Assembly (NCBI GenBank): GCA_958428365.1
Contig: CAUAFT010000009.1
Location: 75,496 to 139,495 of the forward strand
DNA from: an uncultured Lachnospiraceae bacterium
Lineage (GTDB): Bacteria; Bacillota; Clostridia; Lachnospirales; Lachnospiraceae
Reading direction: 5' to 3'
DNA: 64,000 nucleotides
Shown here: positions 7,769 to 16,167 of the stretch, piece after piece
Layout of the letters: each line of letters opens with the position of its first letter
Numbering within the stretch: position 1 is the stretch's first letter
Made by a program: the position numbers and the translations under genes
The notes under the pieces: model-generated
Databases searched by the model: none
The model's input: only the letters and a program-made list of their open reading frames with translations
Told to the model about the DNA's origin: nothing

Positions 7769-8341
7769 ATACTGATAAGCCGTTACCGCTTTACACGCTG
7801 CCTCATGTTTACCAATGATCTTCTCCATCCAGATCATATCATACCACCGTCCAAACTTACAGCCGCATTTGTGGAACTCTCCCACTGTCTCAAATCCAAG
7901 ATGCGCATGAAATTCTGCACTGTTTTGATTCAGGTACTGATCCTCAATTTCCGTATAACCAATACAGGCATAGAGATTCCGTATCCCCATCCTTTTCAAT
8001 GCCGCTTCCAGAACTTCATAGAGCCGCCTGCCAAATCCACATTTTCTGGCAGTGGGTTCAAGATAGATCGTCAGCTCACAGGACCAGTCATAGGCAGCCC
8101 TTCCCACAAAGGCTCCTGCATAGGCATATCCCCGTATCCTGCCATTCTCCTCAAGTACGAAATAAGGATATCTTTTCATGATATCCTTCATACGCTCCCG
8201 AAATTCAGCCAGGGGAGGAACTTCATATTCAAAGGTAATTGCCGTATTCTCTACATAATAGGCATAGATCTCCAGGATATGCTCCGCATCTTCTAACGCC
8301 GCATCCCGGATGACGACTCCATCCATCATTCCTCTGTCCAT
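7754..8341 (-). CDS. GNAT acetyltransferase, phosphinothricin/methionine sulfoximine type
   Basis: 195 residues. Resembles the Pat/MnaT branch of GNAT enzymes: IRDAALEDAEHILEIYAYYV at the start, the TAITFEYEVP segment, acetyl-CoA loop RKCGFGRRLYE, and C-terminal HLGFETVGEFHKCGCKFGRWYD. It would acetylate an amino group of methionine sulfoximine-like or amino-acid analogues. Start is uncertain: ATGs at 8341, 8329 and 8326 all have imperfectly spaced purine-rich sites. It stands between the HAD gene and the aldolase gene in the same direction. Confidence 0.85.
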   Translation of the reverse strand: MDRGMMDGVVIRDAALEDAEHILEIYAYYVENTAITFEYEVPPLAEFRERMKDIMKRYPYFVLEENGRIRGYAYAGAFVGRAAYDWSCELTIYLEPTARKCGFGRRLYEVLEAALKRMGIRNLYACIGYTEIEDQYLNQNSAEFHAHLGFETVGEFHKCGCKFGRWYDMIWMEKIIGKHEAACKAVTAYQYSGVK

Positions 8342-8374
8342 CCTCTTCTCTGCTCTTCTAAAACCGATCCGCTT

Positions 8375-9016
8375 CTATTTTCCTGCAAACACATGCGCCG
8401 CTACATCCGGTAACTCCTCAAATGCTTCGATCCGCGGCACTTTTTCATGAATCTCACCGAACCCATACGCTGCATGGATAAATTCCACACCCGCCATCCT
8501 GCTCGCCTCGTAGTCTCCCTGAATATCTCCCACATAGACTGCCTGATCCATCTGATTCCGTTCCACTACAAGACGGATATTCTCTCCCTTTGGCGCCTCA
8601 TTCATGCCAAAGCACTGGATATCCGAGATATATTTTCCGAATCCGTAATGCTCCAAAAATGCCTCGATATAGCCACACTGACAGTTGCTGACAATGGCAA
8701 GCACATATTCCTTTTGCAATCGGGCGAGAACCTGCTCCACCTGCGGATAGAGCACGGCTCCGTGTTCTTTCAGATACTCATTCTCCACTTTACCGCAATG
8801 TTCTAACAACTCCATCTGCTGACTTCTCTCCAACTCCGGAAAAAGCGCCGCAATCAGCTCATCCATGGGCTTTCCCATGACCCGCATGAAGTCCTCCTTC
8901 GTCAGCACCCTATCCGTAATATCAGAGGATTCTATCGCTTTGCTCCAGGAAAAAGCGACCTCTGTGGAAGAATCCCACAGAGTGCCGTCCATATCAAATA
9001 TAATTCCTTTTTTCAT
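8375..9016 (-). CDS. HAD-superfamily hydrolase (phosphoglycolate phosphatase-like)
   Basis: 213 residues with all four HAD motifs: FDMDGTLWD (nucleophile Asp8, Asp10), IVSNCQ (motif II Ser), PKGENI (motif III Lys), and YVGDIQGDYEA (motif IV Asp pair). A helical cap of subclass IA lies at about 15-80. Likely a small-molecule phosphatase in the Gph/PgmB group; substrate unknown. The gene begins 2 bases after the purD stop, so it is probably co-transcribed with the pur genes. Confidence 0.85.
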   Translation of the reverse strand: MKKGIIFDMDGTLWDSSTEVAFSWSKAIESSDITDRVLTKEDFMRVMGKPMDELIAALFPELERSQQMELLEHCGKVENEYLKEHGAVLYPQVEQVLARLQKEYVLAIVSNCQCGYIEAFLEHYGFGKYISDIQCFGMNEAPKGENIRLVVERNQMDQAVYVGDIQGDYEASRMAGVEFIHAAYGFGEIHEKVPRIEAFEELPDVAAHVFAGK

Positions 9017-9018
9017 GC

Positions 9019-10290
9019 TTAAGCCTCGTCAATAGCTTTTCCAATGTCGTTTCTCATATATTTATTGGAAAATTCCACCCATTCCGTTGCCTGGTATGCA
9101 TTGGCACGGGCTTCCTTCAGATCATTTCCCTTGGCGGTAATTCCCAGGACTCTTCCTCCGTTGGTGACGATCTTTCCGTCCTTTAATGCTGTTCCCGCAT
9201 GGAAGCAGTAATAGCCGTCCTTGTCCTCAAAATTCTCAAGTCCTTTGATTTCCTTACCTTTTTCGTAAGCCACCGGATAACCGTCGGAAGCCAGAACGAC
9301 GCAGACTGCCGCATTGTCCTCAAATTGCAGGTCCACCTCATCCAGTCTGCCCTCCACGCAGGCTTCCATCACATCGATGATGTCATTTTTCATTCTAGGT
9401 AAAACTACCTGCGCCTCCGGGTCACCAAATCTGGCATTGTACTCTAAGACCTTTGGACCCTCCTCAGTGAGCATCAGACCGAAAAAGATAACGCCCTGGA
9501 ACGGTCTGCCCTCCGCAGCCATAGCGTCCACCGTCGCCTGATAGATATATTTTTTGCAGAACGCATCCACTTCCTCTGTATAAAACGGACTCGGAGAAAA
9601 GGTTCCCATACCGCCCGTGTTCAGACCCTGATCTCCGTCCTTGGCACGCTTATGATCCTGCGCGGAGGACATGATCTTGATGGTCTTTCCATCCACAAAG
9701 GAGAGAACCGATACCTCACGGCCTGTCATAAATTCCTCGATGACCATATGATTTCCGGCATCCCCAAACTTCTTATCCAACATAATTTCCTTCACGCCTG
9801 CCTTAGCTTCCTCTAAGGTATTGCAGATCAGAACGCCCTTTCCCAGAGCCAGCCCGTCTGCCTTTAAGACGATTGGCATTTTAGCTGTTTCCAGATAAGC
9901 CAGCGCCTTATCGGCATCGTCGAAGTTCTCATATCCCGCTGTTGGAATGTTGTATTTTTTCATAAGATCTTTGGAAAATGCCTTGCTTCCCTCTAGAATC
10001 GCCGCATTTTTTCTAGGACCGAAAACCTTTAATCCCTCTGCCTCAAAGGCATCTACCACACCGCCAACCAATGGATCGTCCATTCCGATAATGGTAAAAT
10101 CAATCTCTTTTTCCTTCGCAAATGCCACCAGCTTGTCAAATTCCATAGCCCCGATCGGCACACACTCCGCAATCTGACCGATTCCTGCATTGCCCGGAGC
10201 ACAGTAAATCTGATCCACTCTCTCACTCTTTGCACAAGCCTGTGCAATCGCGTGTTCACGTCCGCCGCTTCCCACGATGAATACTTTCAT
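9019..10290 (-). CDS. purD: phosphoribosylamine-glycine ligase
   Basis: 423 residues, the normal length. ATP-grasp enzyme that joins glycine to 5-phosphoribosylamine in purine synthesis. N-terminal Rossmann-like MKVFIVGSGGREHAIAQA, then AFSKDLMKKYNIPTAGYE, KADGLALGKGV, GGMGTFSPSPF and EYNARFGDPEAQ, all PurD signatures. GGGAGGA lies just before the ATG. Third gene of a purM-purN-purD cluster after a 114-base gap; the following HAD gene is nearly contiguous. Confidence 0.96.
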   Translation of the reverse strand: MKVFIVGSGGREHAIAQACAKSERVDQIYCAPGNAGIGQIAECVPIGAMEFDKLVAFAKEKEIDFTIIGMDDPLVGGVVDAFEAEGLKVFGPRKNAAILEGSKAFSKDLMKKYNIPTAGYENFDDADKALAYLETAKMPIVLKADGLALGKGVLICNTLEEAKAGVKEIMLDKKFGDAGNHMVIEEFMTGREVSVLSFVDGKTIKIMSSAQDHKRAKDGDQGLNTGGMGTFSPSPFYTEEVDAFCKKYIYQATVDAMAAEGRPFQGVIFFGLMLTEEGPKVLEYNARFGDPEAQVVLPRMKNDIIDVMEACVEGRLDEVDLQFEDNAAVCVVLASDGYPVAYEKGKEIKGLENFEDKDGYYCFHAGTALKDGKIVTNGGRVLGITAKGNDLKEARANAYQATEWVEFSNKYMRNDIGKAIDEA

Positions 10291-10404
10291 GATATTTCCT
10301 CCCGTTGATATGTTGTCACTTTTCTATACTTTCTTGGAATCCAAAAAATTTCAATTTCTTCGCTATCTACATCTGAAATTCTTCTTTTTCACAATTCTCT
10401 GCAT

Positions 10405-11031
10405 CTACTCTGATACAACTGCTTTTCCATCTATCACCGATACTTTTCCATTGGCAATCAAATCAATCGCCTGCGGAAGGATCTTCCACTCCGCCTCTTC
10501 CATAACACGGCGCTGTAAGATTTCCGGGGTATCCCCATTTTGTACTGCAACCGGTTTCTGTAAAATAATTGGTCCCGTATCCGTTCCCTCGTCCACAAAA
10601 TGCACGGTAGCTCCCGTCACCTTAACGCCACGGGAAAGCGCTCCTTCATGCACCTTCAATCCATAATACCCCGTTCCGCAAAAAGCCGGGATCAGGGAAG
10701 GATGAATATTGATGATGCAGTTGCGATACCTCGCAATCATTTTTTCAGGAATAACCACCAAAAATCCCGCCAGAACCACCAAATCCACATCAAAGCCGTC
10801 CAGTTTCTCTAAAAAGTCCTCATTAAATTGCTCCCTGCTCTCATAGTCCTTTGGAGAAATACAAAGAGCTTCAATCCCAGCCTGTTTCGCCCGCTCCAGG
10901 GCATAAGCGTTCTTATTATTGCTAATCACAACAGAAATCTCCGTATTCGTAATGGTTCCGTCCGCAATCCGGTCAATAATCGCCTGTAGATTCGTTCCGC
11001 CACCGGATACTAACACCGCAATCTTTAGCAT
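10405..11031 (-). CDS. purN: phosphoribosylglycinamide formyltransferase
   Basis: 208 residues. Transfers formyl from 10-formyl-THF to GAR. VSGGGTNLQAIID at the N-terminus binds the ribosyl phosphate; the catalytic Asn-His-Asp set is in IINIHPSLIPAF and the Asp of DEGTDTGPII. The gene overlaps purM by 7 bases (11025-11031), indicating translational coupling. The 114-base gap to purD contains no obvious terminator. Confidence 0.96.
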   Translation of the reverse strand: MLKIAVLVSGGGTNLQAIIDRIADGTITNTEISVVISNNKNAYALERAKQAGIEALCISPKDYESREQFNEDFLEKLDGFDVDLVVLAGFLVVIPEKMIARYRNCIINIHPSLIPAFCGTGYYGLKVHEGALSRGVKVTGATVHFVDEGTDTGPIILQKPVAVQNGDTPEILQRRVMEEAEWKILPQAIDLIANGKVSVIDGKAVVSE

Positions 11032-12050
11032 AAGGTTACTCCTTTTTCTCCATCCTCAATCTTACCTACGACATATGGTGTCTCTCCTGCCGCCTTAATC
11101 GCTTCCATCGCTTTATCCACATCAGCCGGATCCACTGCCAGGATCATACCAAGTCCCATGTTGTAAGTATTGTACATCATCTGCTCCTCGATCTGTCCCT
11201 CTCTTGCCAGCATCTTAAAAATTGCCGGAACCTCATAACTGTTCTTCTCAACAACAGCTCTCTTTCCCTCCGGCAGCATTCTCGGAATATTCTCATAAAA
11301 GCCACCGCCAGTGATATGGCTGCAGGCCTTGATTCTCACTCCCGCATCCTTGATGCTTCTTAACGCTTTCACATAAATCTTTGTCGGAGCGATCAACGCC
11401 TCTCCAAGAGTCGTTCCCAGCTCTTCATGATAAGTATCCAACGTCTCTTTATCCATCTTAAACACTTTACGCACCAGAGAAAATCCATTAGAATGCACTC
11501 CCGAAGATGCCATTCCAATCAGGACATCCCCTGCCTTCACATCTTTCCCCGTAATGATATCCTTCTCATCCACGATACCAACCGCAAATCCAGCCAGATC
11601 ATACTCATCTTCCGGATAAAATCCCGGCATCTCCGCAGTCTCACCACCAATCAACGCAGCATTGGACTGCTTACATCCCTCTGCCACCCCGCTTACGATA
11701 GTAGCGATCTTCTCCGGGAAATTCTTGCCGCAGGCAATATAATCAAGGAAGAACAATGGTTCGCCGCCGGCACATGCAATATCATTCACACACATTGCCA
11801 CACAATCAATACCAACGGTATCATGCTTGTCCATGATAAAAGCCAGCTTTAACTTCGTACCGACTCCATCCGTTCCTGATACCAGAGTCGGTTTTTCCAT
11901 ATCCTTAAACGCTTCCATGGAAAATGCACCGGAGAAGCCGCCGAGGTTCGTCAACACTTCTTTTCTCATGGTCTCCTGCACATGTTTTTTCATCAATTCC
12001 ACTGATTTGTAACCTGCCTCAATATCTACACCGGCATTCTTGTAATCCAT
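11025..12050 (-). CDS. purM: phosphoribosylformylglycinamidine cyclo-ligase
   Basis: 341 residues (AIR synthetase), making aminoimidazole ribotide. Start at 12050 (MDYKNAGVDIEAGY) with AGGAGG 7 bases upstream; a longer in-frame extension to 12134 lacks a ribosome site and covers the promoter. Signatures: VSGTDGVGTKLKLAF, GGETAEMPGFY and HITGGGFYENIPRMLP. First gene of the purM-purN-purD cluster. No purine riboswitch or recognisable PurR box is seen upstream. Confidence 0.96.
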   Translation of the reverse strand: MDYKNAGVDIEAGYKSVELMKKHVQETMRKEVLTNLGGFSGAFSMEAFKDMEKPTLVSGTDGVGTKLKLAFIMDKHDTVGIDCVAMCVNDIACAGGEPLFFLDYIACGKNFPEKIATIVSGVAEGCKQSNAALIGGETAEMPGFYPEDEYDLAGFAVGIVDEKDIITGKDVKAGDVLIGMASSGVHSNGFSLVRKVFKMDKETLDTYHEELGTTLGEALIAPTKIYVKALRSIKDAGVRIKACSHITGGGFYENIPRMLPEGKRAVVEKNSYEVPAIFKMLAREGQIEEQMMYNTYNMGLGMILAVDPADVDKAMEAIKAAGETPYVVGKIEDGEKGVTLC

Positions 12051-12104
12051 TTTTGATCCTCCTAGGTTTTTTGATAAATTTTGATATACTTCGCACTTAA
12101 CTCT

Positions 12105-12134
12105 ATTGTACAAAAAAACAGTGGAAAATGCCAA
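12105..12134 (-). promoter_or_regulatory. purM promoter
   Basis: Minus strand TTGGCA (12134-12129), 18-base spacer, TACAAT (12110-12105), about 55 bases before the purM start. Confidence 0.6.
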
Positions 12135-12234
12135 TAGTATTTTGTTATCTTTCTTATTAGTGTGACTAATTAATTCGCCGTATATTTTTCGTTATACTAA
12201 TGAATCTTAAGGGGGGTTGGGATGGTTCGACGCC

Positions 12235-12474
12235 GTTTCCGTCGGGGGTTTGGGTTGGGGAGAGAGCTGCACCGGCTTTTTAGCATTCCTAAACGAATAC
12301 TTTCGCAAAGCCTTATTAGACTTAGCGGTCAAAACTCGCCTCACAGCTAAGCAAGATATCCCATTTATCGCGCTCAAACAGTTGCCCGCCAAGTCCGCTT
12401 TGCGAAAGCATCCGTTAAGGACTGCACAAAAGCCGTTGCAAGCTCTCTCCCCAACCCAAACCCCCGACGGAAAC
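12235..12474. ncRNA. long rod-like inverted repeat, element 1
   Basis: A perfect 34-bp inverted repeat: GTTTCCGTCGGGGGTTTGGG onward at 12235-12268 is the exact complement of 12441-12474. The arms continue inward with near-complementarity (12269-12310 against 12398-12440, ending CTTTCGCAAAG / CTTTGCGAAAG). They enclose an 87-base core with CTTAGC...GCTAAG (12321-12351), and on the minus strand two related loop motifs, GGCAACTGTTTGA and GGCGAGTTTTGA. A TATACT box at 12193-12198 precedes it, and a CTACG-CCAGC-CGTAG hairpin plus T-run (12523-12546) follows on the plus strand, so it could be a transcribed unit. No family recognised; it may instead be a mobile hairpin element. Confidence 0.6.
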
Positions 12475-12522
12475 TCATTGAATCATATTGCCTGTTTCGT
12501 TGCCTATACGTTGGAACCTTTG

Positions 12523-12546
12523 CTACGCCAGCCGTAGATTTTTTTC
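12523..12546 (+). terminator. short terminator between the two rod elements
   Basis: CTACG-CCAGC-CGTAG followed by A and seven T on the plus strand. The stem is only 5 bp, so it is weak by itself. Confidence 0.4.
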
Positions 12547-12558
12547 GAGAACTGAGAT

Positions 12559-12799
12559 GGGCATCGTGTACAAGGGAGGGTTCCGGTATGGTACTTTTGA
12601 AACGGGATTAGAACTTCTTAGTATCCCCCACACAACCCAGCAATCATCAGACAGGACGTCTGATGAAGGCACAGTCGAGCCACGGATGGCGAGTCTGTGC
12701 CGGTTGCGTACACAGCCAAAAACTAAAACGGGGATGCTTAGAAGTTCTTATCCCGTTCTCAAGGTACCATACCGGAACCCTCCCTTGTACACGATGCCC
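12559..12799. ncRNA. rod-like structured element 2, family copy 1
   Basis: Outer arms 12559-12594 (GGGCATCGTGTACAAGGGAG onward) are perfectly complementary over 36 bases to the right end (ending 12799). Inside, TTAGAACTTCTTAG (12608-12621) pairs with CTTAGAAGTTCTTA (12737-12750) with two symmetric T-T mismatches. The core holds hairpin 1, ATCAGAC-AGGAC-GTCTGAT (12646-12664), and hairpin 2, GGCACAG...CTGTGCC (12668-12701), with an inner GCC-ACGGAT-GGC. The same core with compensatory changes is at 23101-23355. Strand of transcription is not certain; read on the plus strand the loops are AGGAC and ACGGAT. No known family assigned. Confidence 0.75.
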
Positions 12800-12811
12800 C
12801 ACACAGCCCCC

Positions 12812-12850
12812 AAAAAAAGAACCCCCACTTACCCTGTGGCGGTTCTTCTT
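12812..12850 (-). terminator. asnS terminator
   Basis: Minus strand AAGAACC-GCCAC-AGGGTAA-GTGGG-GGTTCTT followed by a T-run, just after the asnS stop. Confidence 0.8.
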
Positions 12851-12867
12851 CATACTGATTATATTGA

Positions 12868-14259
12868 TTATAATTCACAGTTATTCACAGTTCTTGGGAA
12901 CGGAATCACATCACGGATATTGCTCATTCCCGTCAGATACATAACACAGCGTTCAAATCCAAGTCCGAACCCTGCATGCCGTGCCGTACCATACTTGCGA
13001 AGGTCTAAGTAGAATCCATAATCTTCTTCGTTGAGACCTAATTCCCGGATACGGGCAAGTAATTTGTCATAGTCGTCCTCACGCTGGCTTCCTCCAATGA
13101 TCTCACCGATTCCCGGAACAAGACAGTCCATGGCGGCAACGGTCTTACCATCCTCGTTCAGCTTCATATAGAATGCCTTGATCTCCTTTGGATAGTCGGT
13201 TACGAAGACCGGACGCTTAAATACTTCCTCGGTGAGATAGCGCTCGTGCTCCGTCTGAAGATCGCAGCCCCAGGAAACCTTATACTCGAACTTGTCATTG
13301 TTCTTCTCTAAGATCTCAATTGCCTCGGTATAGGTGACATGTCCGAAATCAGAGTTCAATACATGGTTCAAACGATCGATCAGTCCCTTGTCCACAAAGC
13401 TGTTGAAGAACTTCATCTCCTCCGGCGCATTGTCCATCACATAGCGGATCACATATTTTAACATGCTCTCCGCCAGCATCATATCATCCTCCAGATCTGC
13501 AAAGGCGATCTCCGGCTCGATCATCCAGAACTCTGCCGCATGACGTGTGGTATTGGAGTTCTCGGCACGGAAGGTTGGTCCAAAGGTATAGATGTTTTTA
13601 AATGCCATGGCATAGGTCTCGCCGTTGAGCTGACCGCTGACGGTCAGATTCGTCGGCTTATTAAAGAAGTCCTTCGTGTAATCGATCTCGCCATCCTCTG
13701 TCCTCGGCACATTGTCCAGATCCAGTGTGGTCACCTTGAACATCTCGCCTGCTCCCTCACAGTCGCTTCCCGTAATCAGCGGAGTGTGTACATAGACGAA
13801 GTCTCTTTCCTGGAAAAACTTATGGATCGCATAGGCGATCAGGGAGCGTACCCTAAATACTGCCTCAAAGGTGTTGGTTCTCGGACGCAGATGGGAGATG
13901 GTCCTCAGATATTCAAAGCTGTGTCTTTTTTTCTGCAATGGATAATCCGGAGAGGACTGTCCTTCGATCGTGACCTCCTCTGCCTGGATCTCAAAAGGCT
14001 GTTTTGCCTGTGGAGTTGCAACGAGCTTTCCCTTTACGATAATGGCTGCGCCCACATTTAATTTCTCCACCTCTGCAAAATTATCCAGCGTATCGGAATA
14101 TACAATCTGCAAAGGCTCAAAGAAAGTTCCGTCGTTTACCACGATGAACCCAAAATTTTTGGAGCTTCGGATACTGCGTACCCAGCCTCCGATCTCAATT
14201 ACCTTTTCGATATAGTCATCCTGATTGCGATATAGATCGCGTATATTTACCAGTTCCAT
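12868..14259 (-). CDS. asnS: asparaginyl-tRNA synthetase
   Basis: 463 residues, normal length. Class II synthetase that charges tRNA-Asn. An OB-fold anticodon-binding domain fills about residues 10-110 (EIGGWVRSIRSSKNFGFIVV), followed by the class II catalytic core with FRAENSNTTRHAAEFWMIEPE (motif 2 region, split here) and GFGLGFERCVMYLTG (motif 3). The gene starts 23 bases after the trigger-factor-like lipoprotein and is likely in the same transcript. A clear terminator follows. Confidence 0.97.
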   Translation of the reverse strand: MELVNIRDLYRNQDDYIEKVIEIGGWVRSIRSSKNFGFIVVNDGTFFEPLQIVYSDTLDNFAEVEKLNVGAAIIVKGKLVATPQAKQPFEIQAEEVTIEGQSSPDYPLQKKRHSFEYLRTISHLRPRTNTFEAVFRVRSLIAYAIHKFFQERDFVYVHTPLITGSDCEGAGEMFKVTTLDLDNVPRTEDGEIDYTKDFFNKPTNLTVSGQLNGETYAMAFKNIYTFGPTFRAENSNTTRHAAEFWMIEPEIAFADLEDDMMLAESMLKYVIRYVMDNAPEEMKFFNSFVDKGLIDRLNHVLNSDFGHVTYTEAIEILEKNNDKFEYKVSWGCDLQTEHERYLTEEVFKRPVFVTDYPKEIKAFYMKLNEDGKTVAAMDCLVPGIGEIIGGSQREDDYDKLLARIRELGLNEEDYGFYLDLRKYGTARHAGFGLGFERCVMYLTGMSNIRDVIPFPRTVNNCEL

Positions 14260-14282
14260 TTTCCAATCCCCTTATTATCTTC

Positions 14283-15470
14283 TTATTTTCCTGTGGTTGT
14301 ATCTATTTTATCATCCGTAGTCTCAGAGGCGGCATCGTCCGCTCCATCTTCCGTTTGTGTGGTATCCTCAGTATCTGTCTCACCCTCTGCGGCGGATGTG
14401 TCTTCCTCTGTGGTCTCCACATATTTGATCTTCGCAGTATCGGCAACCTTTTCCTTTGCCTCCTGCTCAATAAACATACGTTTTACCATTGTCTCAGGAT
14501 ATACGTCAAACATATCCTCTTCCTTATCAAAGCTGAGGTTTTCCATCATTTCACTTAAGAATTTCTCATAATCCTCTCCGGAGGCCTTGATTCCTTCCTT
14601 TGCCGCAACTGCCTCCCAGATCAGATCGCTCTCCAGATAATCCGGCATCAGCTCGTCGATCTGTTCATTAAATTCATCTTCCGTCATGCCATAATTATTA
14701 GACAGGAAGTCTGCAAACTCCAGATCCTGGGATTTCGCAAGTCCCTTGTAATACGTTTTCAGCTCCTTTGTCCGCTCCTCCATCAGATCATCCGGAATAT
14801 CGGACACCTCGCTGATCTCTTTTAACTTATCCGTCAGAACCTCGCTGAGGGCGCTTTGCAGATTGCTCTCCAAAAACTGATTGACATAGTCCTTCAGCTC
14901 TTCTACCGTTGAGACTCCGTAATACGCATTGTAATTATCTGCGATATAGTCGTCCGTCAGTGTATCATAAGTTGGATAGGATTTGTCCTGGATGGAATTG
15001 ATGGTAACGTGAAATACCACATCCTGTCCCGCCAGATCCTCTGTGGAGTAGTCCTCCGGGAAGGTCAGGTTCAGATCCACCTCTTCTCCCACTTTTTTTC
15101 CAACCAGACCGGATTCAAACCCGTCAATAAAGGTGCCGGAACCAATCTCCAGATTATATCCCTCGGCGCTGCCTCCGTCAAATTCTTCTCCGTCTTTTGT
15201 TCCCTTATAATCGATGTTGGCAACATCTCCGTCCTCCACCGTTGTCTTATCCTTATTCTCAGTATAGATCGGAGCGCTTAAAAAGTAGTTTTCTATGGTC
15301 TCTTGCAGACTGTCGTCCGTAATCTCATAATTTTTGTCTACTTCTACCTCCAATTTGTTGTAATCCCCCAGCTTGACCAGCTTTTCCGCATCTGTTTTTT
15401 CCGATCCGCAGCCTGCCATCATTGCAGCCGTGGAAAGACACAGAAAAAATGCTACTATTTTTTTTCTCAT
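14283..15470 (-). CDS. trigger factor-like peptidyl-prolyl isomerase lipoprotein
   Basis: 395 residues. Begins with a lipoprotein signal (MRKKIVAFFLCLSTAAMMAGC, lipobox MAGC with Cys21), so it is exported and lipid-anchored outside the membrane. Residues about 85-165 form an FKBP-type PPIase (GDVANIDYKGTKDGEEFDGG, FIDGFESGLVGKKVGEEV), followed by a trigger-factor C-terminal helical domain and an acidic, Thr-rich tail. It lacks the ribosome-binding domain of true Tig and is better seen as an extracytoplasmic foldase. Start 15470 uses AAGG 8 bases upstream. Upstream of asnS. Confidence 0.88.
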   Translation of the reverse strand: MRKKIVAFFLCLSTAAMMAGCGSEKTDAEKLVKLGDYNKLEVEVDKNYEITDDSLQETIENYFLSAPIYTENKDKTTVEDGDVANIDYKGTKDGEEFDGGSAEGYNLEIGSGTFIDGFESGLVGKKVGEEVDLNLTFPEDYSTEDLAGQDVVFHVTINSIQDKSYPTYDTLTDDYIADNYNAYYGVSTVEELKDYVNQFLESNLQSALSEVLTDKLKEISEVSDIPDDLMEERTKELKTYYKGLAKSQDLEFADFLSNNYGMTEDEFNEQIDELMPDYLESDLIWEAVAAKEGIKASGEDYEKFLSEMMENLSFDKEEDMFDVYPETMVKRMFIEQEAKEKVADTAKIKYVETTEEDTSAAEGETDTEDTTQTEDGADDAASETTDDKIDTTTGK

Positions 15471-15577
15471 ATTCTTTACCTTTCCTTGCAATTTTTTATC
15501 GCTTTACAACTAATTACGATATCATATTTCATAGGGATTGAAAAGATTTTTCCCAAAATTAATAAAGATTTCATATA

Positions 15578-15606
15578 TTGCTTTTTCTATGGAGTAATGA
15601 TACAAT
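15578..15606 (+). promoter_or_regulatory. promoter of the small membrane protein gene
   Basis: TTGCTT (15578-15583), 17-base spacer, TACAAT (15601-15606), 35 bases before the start codon. Confidence 0.65.
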
Positions 15607-15640
15607 ATATGTCGAATTTGTTGATTAGGAGGTCTATATC

Positions 15641-16075
15641 GTGAGTACATTTACGATTGTATTAATCGTCATTGCTGTGATTCTAGTGGCTGCCATCATT
15701 GGTCTCTATTTTCTTGGAAAAAAAGCCGAGAAAAAACAGGCGGAGCAGAACGAAACTCTTGCAGCCACCGCACAGACCGTATCAATGTTAATCATAGACA
15801 AAAAGCGAATGAAGTTAAGCGAATCCGGTCTTCCGGCTGCCGTCATTGAGCAGTCTCCGAAAATGCTTCGTCGTTCCAAGCTGCCGATCGTCAAGGCAAA
15901 GGTCGGACCTAAGGTGATGACATTGATCTGTGATGCTTCCATCTATGACAGTATCCCTGTAAAAAAAGAGGTCAAAGCTGTGGTCAGCGGTCTCTACATC
16001 ACTGAAGTAAAAGGACTCCACGGTCCGGTGGAGACAACGGAAAAGAAGAAAAAGGGATTCTTCAAAAAGAAATAA
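15641..16075 (+). CDS. small single-span membrane protein, unknown
   Basis: 144 residues starting at GTG 15641 (AGGAGG 8 bases upstream). One N-terminal membrane helix (residues 4-26, IVLIVIAVILVAAIIGLYFL) is followed by a basic cytoplasmic domain: KKAEKKQAEQNE, a beta-rich LPIVKAKVGPKVMTLICD segment, and a lysine-rich end (KKKKGFFKKK). The pattern resembles uncharacterised Lachnospiraceae membrane proteins. Own promoter and a strong bidirectional terminator make it a single-gene unit between two minus-strand operons. Confidence 0.7.
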   Translation: MSTFTIVLIVIAVILVAAIIGLYFLGKKAEKKQAEQNETLAATAQTVSMLIIDKKRMKLSESGLPAAVIEQSPKMLRRSKLPIVKAKVGPKVMTLICDASIYDSIPVKKEVKAVVSGLYITEVKGLHGPVETTEKKKKGFFKKK

Positions 16076-16087
16076 GGACAGGCTGTT

Positions 16088-16132
16088 AAAAAAGGAGCTG
16101 ATTCCTGTAGTATTTGGAATCAGCTCCTTTTT
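16088..16132. terminator. bidirectional terminator
   Basis: AAAAGGAGCTGATTCC (16088-16105 region) pairs with GGAATCAGCTCCTTTT (16116-16132) around a 10-base loop, with A/T runs on both sides. It serves the plus-strand membrane protein gene and the converging galU operon. Confidence 0.9.
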
Positions 16133-16167
16133 CATGCCCGAAAATCACGATCTGTGACTGCAGACAC

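Noticed and set aside
12559..12799. Retron msr/msd RNA
   Set aside because: Long inverted repeats fit superficially, but there is no reverse transcriptase gene near either copy.
12217..13012. Plus-strand ORFs across the purM-asnS gap
   Set aside because: They translate the rod arms and the antisense of asnS; frames change across the palindromes and no ribosome site is present.
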